Positions 1 through 6,879 of a DNA stretch of 51,513 bases are shown one piece after another (the first letter of the stretch is position 1; every line of letters begins with the position of its first letter). The notes under the pieces are model-generated. The model ran no database searches, was not told the origin of the DNA, and was given only the letters and a program-made list of their open reading frames with translations. The DNA comes from JAILEN01 sp036723975. Its GTDB lineage: Bacteria; Bacillota; Clostridia; Lachnospirales; Lachnospiraceae. Position numbers and translations under genes: made by a program. The stretch is from assembly GCA_036723975.1 (NCBI GenBank), contig DAIMGJ010000016.1:1-51513 (forward strand), in the 5' to 3' direction.

Positions 1-233
1 CTGCAAATCTTTTGTACTTTATGATAAAGGATCATCCATTTGCTGATGGTTGTAAAAGAATAGCTGCATCTCTTTTTTTAGAGTTCTTAGATAAAAACGA
101 TGCGTTGATACGAGATGGGCAAAAAGTTATTAGTGATGGAGCTCTCGTTGCTATTACACTTATGATTGCAGAATCGAATCCGGAGGAAAAAGATATCATG
201 ACAACATTGGTCATGAATTTATTGAAGATGTAG
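1..233 (+). CDS. C-terminal part of a Fic/Doc (RhuM-type) protein, cut by window edge
   Basis: The reading frame is open from the first base, so the gene starts before the window and only about 76 residues are visible. The segment resembles the C-terminal Fic/Doc domain of RhuM-type 'death on curing' proteins: a helix with LLYF and KDHPF leads into the Fic core HPFADGCKR, followed by the hydrophobic helix IAASLFLEFL. Fic proteins transfer AMP or phosphate to target proteins using the His of this core. The core normally reads HPFxDGNKR/GR, and here the Asn that helps hold the nucleotide phosphates is Cys (TGT). That change may mean altered chemistry or decay. A terminator follows at 280-312. 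Family call is fairly sure; activity is unknown. Confidence 0.7.
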   Translation, partial: ANLLYFMIKDHPFADGCKRIAASLFLEFLDKNDALIRDGQKVISDGALVAITLMIAESNPEEKDIMTTLVMNLLKM

Positions 234-279
234 GCAAATCCATATTTGTCGAGCTAATTGAATATTGAACGTAACATAG

Positions 280-312
280 AGCAGTTATCTCAAATTGAGA
301 TAGCTGCTTTTT
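280..312 (+). terminator. Intrinsic terminator after the Fic-type gene
   Basis: A 12-bp stem (280-291 with 297-308, one G-T pair) with a five-base AAATT loop is followed by TTTT. It separates the Fic-type gene from ychF. Confidence 0.85.
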
Positions 313-398
313 ATACTTGCTTTGCTAAAGCGCGTTGCACTGTCTTTTCGAGATGGAAGACGAATAGAATACCCAGGGTAGAGAAATAAATAGAAATG

Positions 399-434
399 TG
401 GTAATATACAAAAGTCTGCGACCATTGTGTCGCA
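399..434 (+). promoter_or_regulatory. Possible extended -10 promoter and leader hairpin of ychF
   Basis: TGG-TAATAT (399-407) fits an extended -10 element; no good -35 is seen. Just downstream, near the expected transcript start, is a perfect 6-bp hairpin (417-422 with 429-434). The AGAAGGAGAT ribosome site lies before the ATG at 489. Confidence 0.4.
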
Positions 435-488
435 TATGATTGAAAAACAAAGTACAATCAATACTTTTAGAAGGAGATATAGAAGAAA

Positions 489-1592
489 ATGAAACTAGGA
501 ATCGTAGGTTTACCAAACGTAGGTAAATCAACCTTATTTAATTCACTTACAAAGGCAGGAGCACTTGCTGCGAACTATCCCTTTGCAACCATCGACCCGA
601 ATGTGGGCGTGGTAGCAGTACCGGATGAGCGCTTGGAAAAACTTGGGAAACTATATAACACCAAGAAGGTAACTCCCGCAACCATCGATTTTGTAGATAT
701 TGCAGGACTTGTAAAGGGTGCATCCAAGGGCGAAGGTCTTGGAAACCAGTTTTTGGCAAATATCCGAGAGGTAGATGCGATTGTTCATGTGGTTCGTTGC
801 TTCGAGGATACCAACGTAGTACATGTAGACGGAAACATCGACCCTGCAAGAGATATCGAGACCATTAACCTGGAGTTGTTATTCTCTGACTTGGAGATTA
901 TCGATCGTCGTTATCAGAAGATTTACAAACAGTCAAAGATGGACAAGACCCTTGCAAAAGAGGTGGCCTTGATTGAACGTTTAAAGGCACATATGGAAGC
1001 CGGAAAGATGGCGAAGCTTTTTGAAGTATCCGAAACCGATGAAGACGAAGCTATCTGGTTTAACTCATACAATCTTTTGACTGCAAAGCCTGTAATCTAT
1101 GCTGCAAACGTAGCAGAAGACGATATGGCAGATGACGGTGCTTCCAATCCGCATGTTGCGGCAGTTCGTGAAATCGCAAAGAACGAGAAGTCAGAAGTAT
1201 TCGTGGTTTGCGCCGAGATGGAGCAGGAACTTTCCGAGTTGGATGATGAGGAAAAACAGGTCTTTTTAGAGGACTTGGGAGTAGAGTCTTCCGGACTTGA
1301 TAAGCTTGTAGCTGCAAGCTATTCGTTACTTGGACTTATGAGCTTTTTAACTGCCGGCGAAGATGAGTGCCGTGCATGGACGATTAAGAAGGGTACCAAG
1401 GCTCCACAGGCAGCAGGAAAGATTCATACCGACTTCGAACGTGGATTCATCAAAGCCGAAGTTGTTAATTACAAAGATTTGTTGGAGTGTGGTTCTCTTG
1501 CTGCCGCTAGGGAAAAGGGAATCGTAGGTATGGAAGGAAAAGAATACGTGGTTCAGGACGGAGATGTAATCCTTTTCCGTTTCAACGTGTAA
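489..1592 (+). CDS. ychF: Ribosome-binding ATPase YchF (Obg family)
   Basis: A 367-residue Obg-family P-loop protein of the usual YchF/OLA1 length. Visible motifs: Walker A GLPNVGKST at residues 7-15, the G3 region DIAGLVKGASKGEG from residue 70, and NVAE at 207-210. That last motif replaces the GTP-specific NKxD and is why the family prefers ATP. The C-terminal part (about 285-366) is the TGS domain. YchF binds ribosomes and is linked to translation and oxidative-stress responses. The start at 489 follows AGAAGGAGAT. It appears to be transcribed alone, with a candidate promoter at about 399 and a large inverted repeat downstream at 1634-1705. Confidence 0.97.
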   Translation: MKLGIVGLPNVGKSTLFNSLTKAGALAANYPFATIDPNVGVVAVPDERLEKLGKLYNTKKVTPATIDFVDIAGLVKGASKGEGLGNQFLANIREVDAIVHVVRCFEDTNVVHVDGNIDPARDIETINLELLFSDLEIIDRRYQKIYKQSKMDKTLAKEVALIERLKAHMEAGKMAKLFEVSETDEDEAIWFNSYNLLTAKPVIYAANVAEDDMADDGASNPHVAAVREIAKNEKSEVFVVCAEMEQELSELDDEEKQVFLEDLGVESSGLDKLVAASYSLLGLMSFLTAGEDECRAWTIKKGTKAPQAAGKIHTDFERGFIKAEVVNYKDLLECGSLAAAREKGIVGMEGKEYVVQDGDVILFRFNV

Positions 1593-1633
1593 GGCAAAAC
1601 AGCAGTAAAACAAATATCTGATAATTGAATTTT

Positions 1634-1705
1634 AAAAGATACAATATTTAGAAAACAAATTTGACACTTGGTTGAAACTTGTTTATACTAAATGTTGTAT
1701 CTTTT
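1634..1705. repeat. 18-bp inverted repeat bracketing the nrdR promoter
   Basis: Arms 1634-1651 and 1688-1705 are complementary at 17 of 18 positions, and the remaining position (1645/1694) forms a G-T pair. The 36-nt loop contains the complete -35 and nearly all of the -10 of the nrdR promoter. The right arm ends in TTTTT, so a transcript reading through from ychF could use it as a terminator despite the long loop. It may instead be an operator. Confidence 0.7.
1661..1689 (+). promoter_or_regulatory. Sigma-A promoter of nrdR
   Basis: TTGACA (1661-1666), a 17-bp spacer and TATACT (1684-1689) form a near-consensus promoter. Transcription would start near 1696, inside the right arm of the inverted repeat. 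No clear copy of the published NrdR-box consensus is seen. Confidence 0.85.
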
Positions 1706-1748
1706 TGCATTTTATATGCTTGATTTAGGGGATTTTGGAGGAGAAATC

Positions 1749-2201
1749 ATGAGATGTCCATTTTGCGGTAGTGATAATACCCGAGTAATTGATTCCAGAC
1801 CGGCAGATGATAACAATTCTATCCGCCGGCGTAGAATGTGCGATGATTGCGGTAAACGCTTTACCACATATGAAAAGGTTGAGACAATTCCACTTATCGT
1901 TATCAAAAAAGATAATGTACGTGAACAGTACGACAGAGCAAAGATTGAAGGCGGTATTTTACGTGCCTGCCACAAACGTCCGGTATCCGTTGATACAATC
2001 ACAAAGATTGTAGATGAAGTGGAAACAGAAATCTTTTCTTCTGAAGAAAAAGAAGTTTCTTCCGATCGTATCGGTGAGATTGTTATGGAAAAATTAAAGA
2101 ATGTAGATGCCGTAGCATACGTACGTTTTGCGTCCGTTTACCGTGAGTTTAAGGATGTAGAGACATTCTTGGACGAACTAAATAAGATGTTAAATAAATA
2201 G
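1749..2201 (+). CDS. nrdR: Transcriptional repressor NrdR
   Basis: A 150-residue NrdR, the nucleotide-sensing repressor of ribonucleotide reductase genes. The N-terminal zinc ribbon has Cys3, Cys6, Cys31 and Cys34. It is followed by the conserved RRRRMCDDCGKRFTTYE block and an ATP-cone domain from about residue 46 to 136, which senses ATP/dATP. The frame is open further upstream, but the ATG at 1749 gives the MRCPFCG start universal in the family and follows GGAGGAGAAATC. It has its own promoter at 1661-1689. No ribonucleotide reductase gene is in the window, so its targets lie elsewhere. Confidence 0.97.
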   Translation: MRCPFCGSDNTRVIDSRPADDNNSIRRRRMCDDCGKRFTTYEKVETIPLIVIKKDNVREQYDRAKIEGGILRACHKRPVSVDTITKIVDEVETEIFSSEEKEVSSDRIGEIVMEKLKNVDAVAYVRFASVYREFKDVETFLDELNKMLNK

Positions 2202-2299
2202 ATTTGTTTTTCACAAGGGGTTAAGTTTTCCGTCTTCTCTCCGATATCTTAAGTGAAGAGGGAATGGAAATCATCTTTTGTTGAAAGGGAATTCAAAGT

Positions 2300-2686
2300 A
2301 TGAACGTTTCAGGAATCAGACCTTATTCAGGTTTTTACAATGTAAACCGTATATCCTCTGTTCGTAGCGAAGCAGTTGTCGAAGAGCCAAAGGAAGCGGC
2401 TTCTGTTGAAGAAGCAAAGGTTGAGCGTAGCGAAGAAAGCATCGCAGCAGCTCGCAGCAAACAGACCTTTGGAGCATACGATTATGCAGAACAGTATCGC
2501 CCCACAGAGAGTTTTGAAAAGAATTCTACAGGTAGCGATCTTCGTTCTTTGGATGTGGAAAAAGCCATTTCCGATATGAGAAAAGATCAGGCGATTCATC
2601 AGTATCAGTTCTTCGTTGGTGAGAAGAACGGTGCGGAAGCTGCCGAGACAAAGGCAGTACGTGGAGCAGAAGACTTCGCATTATAA
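2300..2686 (+). CDS. Conserved-looking small hydrophilic protein of unknown function
   Basis: A 128-residue protein that I do not assign to a named family. The first 20 residues (MNVSGIRPYSGFYNVNRI) are aromatic and Ser/Asn-rich. The middle is highly charged and Ala/Glu-rich, probably disordered. The C-terminal third has a helical motif SDMRKDQAIHQYQFFVG that looks like a conserved functional segment. There is no signal peptide or membrane segment. The start at 2300 follows GAAAGGGAATT. It lies 98 bp after nrdR, in the same direction, and ends at a strong terminator (2698-2727). The motif recalls small Lachnospiraceae proteins found near motility genes, but that link is from memory and weak. 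Confidence 0.7.
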   Translation: MNVSGIRPYSGFYNVNRISSVRSEAVVEEPKEAASVEEAKVERSEESIAAARSKQTFGAYDYAEQYRPTESFEKNSTGSDLRSLDVEKAISDMRKDQAIHQYQFFVGEKNGAEAAETKAVRGAEDFAL

Positions 2687-2697
2687 TTTGAAAGTTT

Positions 2698-2727
2698 AAA
2701 ACAGTCCCGATGGGGGCTGTTTTTTTG
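2698..2727 (+). terminator. Intrinsic terminator after the 128-residue ORF
   Basis: Stem ACAGTCCC (2701-2708) with GGGGCTGT (2713-2720), flanked by A's and T's that extend it, then a run of seven T's. Confidence 0.92.
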
Positions 2728-2761
2728 TGTAAAAATACAAGTAGTATGTTTACTGTAATTC

Positions 2762-2770
2762 TGTTATAAT
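2762..2770 (+). promoter_or_regulatory. Extended -10 promoter of the yqeG-like gene
   Basis: TGT-TATAAT is a perfect extended -10. No convincing -35 is present, as is usual for this promoter type. The transcript would start near 2777, which argues against a GTG start at 2781. Confidence 0.6.
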
Positions 2771-2795
2771 CTCACGTGTTGTGAGGGCATACGTT

Positions 2796-3356
2796 ATGAA
2801 ACATTATTTATATCCCGATGATTACATCGATTCGGTGTATGAGGTGGATTTTGAAAAACTGTATAGCGAAGGTTACCGGGGAGTCATCTTTGATACGGAT
2901 AATACTCTGGTACCCCATAATGCACCTGCGGATGAGAGAGCAAAGTCCTTTTTTAAGGAATTGTCTGAACTGGGATTTCATACCCTGCTTTTATCCAACA
3001 ACAAGGAGCCAAGGGTAAAAAGTTTTAAAGAGGCTGCCGGCGTTGAATTTTACATATATAAGGCCAATAAGCCTTCTGTCACCGGCTATGAAAAAGCTAT
3101 GGAGATGATGGGGACAGACAAAGAAAACACGCTGTTTGTGGGAGACCAGATTTTTACGGATATTTGGGGCGCCAATCGTACCGGAATTCGTACGGTGATG
3201 GTAAAACCGATTTTAAAATGGAAAGAAGAGATTCAGATTATCTTTAAACGCCTGCTGGAAGCAGTGGTGCTTTTGGGATATGCCATATACAGAGCCTTCG
3301 GCGGGGAAGTTAAAAAAGTTCCGCTAAAGGAAAATGAAAAAAAGATTACCGCATAA
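2796..3356 (+). CDS. YqeG-family HAD-type phosphatase
   Basis: A 186-residue HAD-superfamily hydrolase of the IIIA/YqeG type. Motif I is GVIFDTDNTLVPH, with the nucleophile Asp and the acid Asp two residues later. Motif II is the LLLSNN segment, and motif IV is VGDQIFTDIWGANR. The C-terminus adds a hydrophobic helix. The B. subtilis homologue sits in a GTPase/shikimate cluster, and related mitochondrial enzymes dephosphorylate phosphatidylglycerol phosphate; the substrate here is not known. The frame extends to a GTG at 2781, but the ATG at 2796 with GTGAGGG upstream fits the promoter better. It is followed closely by rpiB and is probably co-transcribed with it. Confidence 0.88.
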   Translation: MKHYLYPDDYIDSVYEVDFEKLYSEGYRGVIFDTDNTLVPHNAPADERAKSFFKELSELGFHTLLLSNNKEPRVKSFKEAAGVEFYIYKANKPSVTGYEKAMEMMGTDKENTLFVGDQIFTDIWGANRTGIRTVMVKPILKWKEEIQIIFKRLLEAVVLLGYAIYRAFGGEVKKVPLKENEKKITA

Positions 3357-3382
3357 AAACAGAGCTAGAAAAGAGGATAAAC

Positions 3383-3832
3383 ATGAAGATTGCAATCGGA
3401 AATGACCACGCAGCCATCGAACTAAAGAATGTGGTAAAAGAGTACTTGGAAAGCAAAGGTCATACTGTAGATGATTTTGGCGCCAATGAAAACAAAGGAA
3501 TCAGCTATACGGTATTTGGTGAAACTGTTGGTGAAAAAGTCGCAAGCGGCGCATATGATTGCGGTGTGTTGATCTGCGGAACCGGCGTTGGAATTTCCAT
3601 TGCCGCAAACAAGGTACCGGGGGTTCGTGCCGGTGTTTGTTCCGAACCGACAACAGCGCGATTAATCAAAGAGCATAACAATGCCAATATCGTTGCTTTT
3701 GGAGCACGTATCGTTGGAGAAGAAGTGGCGAAAAGTATTATTGATGCTTATCTTGGCGCTACTTTCCAGGGCGGCAGACACGAGGAACGTGTAAATATGC
3801 TGACAGAAATTGAGAAAAAGTACAGAAAATAA
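3383..3832 (+). CDS. rpiB: Ribose-5-phosphate isomerase B (or related RpiB/LacAB isomerase)
   Basis: A 149-residue protein of RpiB length and pattern. It interconverts ribulose 5-phosphate and ribose 5-phosphate in the pentose phosphate pathway. Visible features are GNDHAAIELK at the N-terminus, the catalytic Cys65 followed by GTGVGISIAANK, the substrate-binding EHNNANIVAFGAR, and the family-typical C-terminal GGRHEERV. The related allose and galactose 6-phosphate isomerases share these motifs, but no sugar operon is nearby, so the housekeeping role is preferred. Start at 3383 follows AGAGGATAAAC. It lies 26 bp after the YqeG-type gene. Confidence 0.93.
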   Translation: MKIAIGNDHAAIELKNVVKEYLESKGHTVDDFGANENKGISYTVFGETVGEKVASGAYDCGVLICGTGVGISIAANKVPGVRAGVCSEPTTARLIKEHNNANIVAFGARIVGEEVAKSIIDAYLGATFQGGRHEERVNMLTEIEKKYRK

Positions 3833-3846
3833 GGTATAAGACCGGA

Positions 3847-3878
3847 AAGACAGGGGACGGTTCTCTGTCCTCTGTCTT
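3847..3878 (+). repeat. GGGGACGGTTC-type palindromic repeat, copy 1
   Basis: AGACAGGGGAC pairs with GTCCTCTGTCT (one G-T pair) around an 8-nt loop starting GGTTC. The same core occurs at 10636-10666, and inverted at 29828-29856. Here it sits between rpiB and the efp promoter and its end overlaps the -35. It may also end rpiB transcripts. Confidence 0.8.
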
Positions 3879-3905
3879 GCATTTTGTGTGAATTTAATGT
3901 AAAAT
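3877..3905 (+). promoter_or_regulatory. Promoter of efp
   Basis: TTGCAT (3877-3882), a 17-bp spacer and TAAAAT (3900-3905). The -35 overlaps the last bases of the upstream palindromic repeat. Confidence 0.65.
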
Positions 3906-3943
3906 ATAAAAAGTTATTTTGTTTATTTAGGAGGAACCAGAAA

Positions 3944-4501
3944 ATGATCGTAGCCGGAGATTTTAAGAACGGTGTTACTATTGAATATGACGGAAAGGTT
4001 TGCCAGATCGTTGAATTCCAGCACGTTAAACCTGGAAAGGGCGCAGCTTTCGTTCGTACCAAATTAAAAGATATCGTTAACGGTGGTGTAGTAGAAACTT
4101 CCTTCAGACCGACTGAAAAGTTCCCGCTTGCACACATTGAACGTAAGGATATGCAGTATCTTTACAATGATGGCGATCTTTACAACTTCATGGATGTTGA
4201 GACTTATGATCAGATTGCTTTATCCGCAAGTGATATCGGAGATGCATTAAAGTTCGTTAAAGAAAACGAAATGTGTAAGGTTTGCTCACACAAGGGTAAA
4301 GTATTTGCTGTTGAACCACCACTTTTCGTTGAATTGGAGATTACCGATACTGAGCCGGGATTCAAGGGAGATACAGCTACAGGTGCTACAAAGCCTGCAA
4401 CTGTTGAGACCGGAGCAACTGTTAACGTTCCGTTGTTCGTTAACCAGGGTGATATTATCAAGATTGATACAAGAACCGGAGAATACTTATCTCGAGTTTA
4501 A
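3944..4501 (+). CDS. efp: Translation elongation factor P
   Basis: A 185-residue EF-P, which rescues ribosomes stalled on polyproline stretches. It has three beta-barrel domains (about 1-63, 64-127 and 128-185), shown by VAGDFKNGVTIEYDG, the tip loop KPGKGAAFVR and the C-terminal IDTRTGEYLSR. The loop residue that is post-translationally modified in many bacteria is Lys32. No EpmA or EpmB modification gene is nearby. The frame opens 20 codons upstream, but the ATG at 3944 follows TAGGAGGAACCAG and gives the standard N-terminus. Overlaps or abuts a small downstream ORF. Confidence 0.98.
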   Translation: MIVAGDFKNGVTIEYDGKVCQIVEFQHVKPGKGAAFVRTKLKDIVNGGVVETSFRPTEKFPLAHIERKDMQYLYNDGDLYNFMDVETYDQIALSASDIGDALKFVKENEMCKVCSHKGKVFAVEPPLFVELEITDTEPGFKGDTATGATKPATVETGATVNVPLFVNQGDIIKIDTRTGEYLSRV

Positions 4502-4515
4502 TGAGGTTTGGCTTT

Positions 4516-4728
4516 ATGGATTATACAAAACTACCTTTATCCGAAATATTGCGGGAAAGAGAAGTCTTTGTTATTTTTGATGAAGAGTTTCAAAAGGAAA
4601 CTTGGCTGAACGTGACAGCACTCCAAGGATCCGAGAGTACAATCGAAGATTTATATAACGATGGAACAGTACCGGAAGAGGTATTAAAACGCATCGAAAA
4701 AAGAATCAAAGAAGAGTTGAATCTGTAG
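4516..4728 (+). CDS. Small acidic protein of unknown function, coupled to efp
   Basis: A 70-residue hydrophilic protein with no membrane segment and no family I recognise. It is acidic in the middle and ends in a charged helix (VLKRIEKRIKEELNL). Two starts are possible: ATG at 4501, overlapping the efp stop codon, and ATG at 4516, which follows GAGG with usable spacing. I prefer 4516, giving MDYTKLPLSEI. Close linkage suggests translational coupling to efp. A strong terminator follows at 4732. Confidence 0.65.
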   Translation: MDYTKLPLSEILREREVFVIFDEEFQKETWLNVTALQGSESTIEDLYNDGTVPEEVLKRIEKRIKEELNL

Positions 4729-4731
4729 AAA

Positions 4732-4765
4732 GAGTCATCGGCATATTTGCCGATGGCTTTTTTTT
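4732..4765 (+). terminator. Intrinsic terminator after the efp operon
   Basis: An 11- to 12-bp stem (GAGTCATCGGCA with TGCCGATGGCTT) around a short loop, followed by eight T's. Confidence 0.93.
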
Positions 4766-4776
4766 GTTCGCTTTGA

Positions 4777-4782
4777 TATAAT
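4777..4782 (+). promoter_or_regulatory. Probable -10 of proA
   Basis: A perfect TATAAT lies 37 bp before the proA start. No good -35 is seen at the right distance, because the upstream terminator T-run occupies that space. Confidence 0.45.
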
Positions 4783-4819
4783 TTTTAAAATCACATTTTG
4801 GTGATGAAGGGAAAAGATT

Positions 4820-6091
4820 ATGAAACAAAAAGTTCACGAGATGAAAATGGCTTCGCCAAAGATGGCGGCCACTTCCTTTGAAGTAAGAAACAAAGCGCTT
4901 GAAAACATCGGTGCGGTTTTGAACCGGAATAAGGAAGCGGTTTTTAAAGCCAATCAAAAAGATTTGGATGCCGCCCGGGAAAACGGTATTTCCGAAGCGG
5001 TTTTAAAACGATTGAAATTTGACGAGGGAAAGCTTTCTTCCTGCATCGATGGATTAAAGCAGTTGACGGCATTGCCGGATCCGGTTGGAAAAAAGCAGCT
5101 TGTTCGGCAACTGGATGAGGGGCTTTTACTACAGCGCGTGTCCTGTCCCATCGGTGTAATTGGTGTGATTTTTGAAGCTCGTCCGGATGCGCTGGTGCAG
5201 ATTTCCTCTTTATGTATTAAGAGCGGAAACTGTGCGGTTTTAAAAGGCGGAAAAGAAACTTCGGAAACCAATCGCGTTCTTTTTTCACTGATCAAAGAAG
5301 CGGCAGTAGAGGCGGGGATTCCTTCTGAGGCCTTGCTTCAGGCGGAGGCGCACAGTGAAATCGACGAGCTTTTGGAATGCGATAAAGACGTGGATTTATT
5401 GATTCCCAGAGGCTCCAATGCCTTTGTGTCTTATATTATGAATCACACAAAGATTCCTGTGATGGGACATGCGGATGGCATTTGTCATACCTATGTGGAC
5501 AAGGATTGCGATATGGAAAAATCCATTCCCATCGTTTTGGATGCAAAGACCCAGTACACCGCAGCCTGCAATGCTACGGAAACCCTTTTGGTACACAAGG
5601 ATATTGCAAAAACATTTTTGCCGAGGCTGAAAGAAGCGCTTTCTGAGGCAAACGTGAAAGTTCGCGGAGATGAGGGAGTTTCAGCGGTGATTTCCGTGGA
5701 GCCTTTGACCGAGGACGGCTACGGAAAAGAGTATCTGGATATGGAGCTTTCCGTAAAGATTGTGGACAGCATTGAGGAGGCGGTAGAGCACATTAATACC
5801 TACGGCTCTCATCATACGGATGCGATTCTTACGGAAAACAAGGAGGCGGCCGAATACTTCATGCAGATGGTGGATTCTGCCGGCGTTTATCAAAACGCTT
5901 CCACACGATTTGCAGACGGATTCCGTTATGGATTCGGCGCGGAAGTGGGTATCTCCACCGGAAAGATTCATGCCAGAGGCCCGGTTGGGTTGGAGGGTCT
6001 TATGACCTACAAATACAAACTATACGGAAGCGGCCAGACAGTAGGCGATTATGTTTCCGGACAAAAAACATTTCATTTTAAAGATCTTTAG
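4820..6091 (+). CDS. proA: Gamma-glutamyl phosphate reductase
   Basis: A 423-residue ProA of normal length. It makes glutamate-5-semialdehyde from gamma-glutamyl phosphate with NADPH, the second step of proline synthesis. It belongs to the aldehyde dehydrogenase superfamily. The catalytic Cys is Cys222 in MGHADGICHTYVD. CPIGVIGVIFEARPD is the cofactor-binding region and FRYGFGAEVGIS lies near the C-terminus. The start at 4820 follows GAAGGGAAAAG. Its usual partner proB is not adjacent, so the proline genes are split in this organism. Confidence 0.97.
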   Translation: MKQKVHEMKMASPKMAATSFEVRNKALENIGAVLNRNKEAVFKANQKDLDAARENGISEAVLKRLKFDEGKLSSCIDGLKQLTALPDPVGKKQLVRQLDEGLLLQRVSCPIGVIGVIFEARPDALVQISSLCIKSGNCAVLKGGKETSETNRVLFSLIKEAAVEAGIPSEALLQAEAHSEIDELLECDKDVDLLIPRGSNAFVSYIMNHTKIPVMGHADGICHTYVDKDCDMEKSIPIVLDAKTQYTAACNATETLLVHKDIAKTFLPRLKEALSEANVKVRGDEGVSAVISVEPLTEDGYGKEYLDMELSVKIVDSIEEAVEHINTYGSHHTDAILTENKEAAEYFMQMVDSAGVYQNASTRFADGFRYGFGAEVGISTGKIHARGPVGLEGLMTYKYKLYGSGQTVGDYVSGQKTFHFKDL

Positions 6092-6121
6092 AAATCTCAT
6101 CAAAGCTTCATATGTGCATGT

Positions 6122-6154
6122 GGAAAGGAACCTGTAACAGCGTTCCTTTCCTTT
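6122..6154 (+). terminator. Hairpin after proA, probable terminator
   Basis: A perfect 10-bp stem (6122-6131 with 6142-6151), with four further inner pairs, is followed by only TTT. It may end or attenuate proA transcription before the kinase gene. Confidence 0.6.
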
Positions 6155-6177
6155 GCGTACGAAAATGGAGGAAAATG

Positions 6178-6879
6178 ATGAAAAGTATGGTGTATACACA
6201 GAAGGTTTCGTTAAAGGGATGTAAAAAAATACTTGTAAAAGTAAGTGACAAAGAAGAAAAGTATTCTGCCGAGCCGGAGATTATGCGGCGCTTGATAAAG
6301 ACCGGGTCTCCGCTTTTTCCGGAAATCTATGGAATAGAGTCTCGAGGAAATCAAATTTTTATGGTAGAAGAATTTGTTTATGGAATTAGCCTGGATGGTA
6401 TTCTTCGGGGAAAGGGACTTCCTATCGGTTGGGCATCTGAATTTACGGCGGCTGAGATTACGGAGATTGGAGTGCAGGTATGTCGTGGGCTTCGTGTACT
6501 TCATGGCATAAATCCTCCCGTCATCCACGGGGATATCAAACCGGAGAATATTTTGCTAACTTCCCGCCATCCAATTTGTATAAAAATAATCGATTGTGAC
6601 GACGGTTTTGTTTATCGCCCGAACACTTGCTATGCAGTTGTAAAGGGAACGCCCGGCTTTTGCGCTCCGGAGCAGTCCGCCGGTGCACCCTGCGATTTTA
6701 CCGTAGATATTTATGCCCTCGGCCGCACGTTGAAGTTTTTACTCTATGGTTGCTCGCGTGGCTCATGGCTGAAGAGAAAAGCATTGAAAAAGATAATCAA
6801 GCAAGCTACAGCTGAACCTATAAAAGAGAGATATGTAACAGTCCGGGAAATGGAAAAGGAATTAAGAAGGATGAAATAG
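6178..6879 (+). CDS. Divergent eukaryotic-type protein kinase with degenerate DFG motif
   Basis: A 233-residue cytoplasmic protein with a serine/threonine kinase fold. Visible: a short N-lobe without a clear glycine-rich loop, a candidate ATP Lys at residue 21 and an alpha-C Glu at 32 or 34. The catalytic loop is HGDIKPEN (117-124), so the usual HRD is HGD. The metal-binding DFG position reads DCD (139-141), and the activation segment ends GTPGFCAPEQ. There is no membrane segment or PASTA domain, unlike PrkC. The Asp and Lys of the catalytic loop remain, so activity is possible. The frame opens at 6112, but GGAGG at 6167 supports the ATG at 6178. It ends directly against the ClC gene on the other strand. 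Confidence 0.85.
   Translation: MKSMVYTQKVSLKGCKKILVKVSDKEEKYSAEPEIMRRLIKTGSPLFPEIYGIESRGNQIFMVEEFVYGISLDGILRGKGLPIGWASEFTAAEITEIGVQVCRGLRVLHGINPPVIHGDIKPENILLTSRHPICIKIIDCDDGFVYRPNTCYAVVKGTPGFCAPEQSAGAPCDFTVDIYALGRTLKFLLYGCSRGSWLKRKALKKIIKQATAEPIKERYVTVREMEKELRRMK

Noticed and set aside
1634..1705. Terminal inverted repeats of a MITE around the nrdR promoter.
   Set aside because: No target-site duplication or second copy is seen, and a 36-nt interior containing a needed promoter is a poor fit.
3847..3878. Simple rho-independent terminator for rpiB.
   Set aside because: It has no proper T-run and its core recurs at two other loci, so it is listed as a repeat, though it may weaken transcription.
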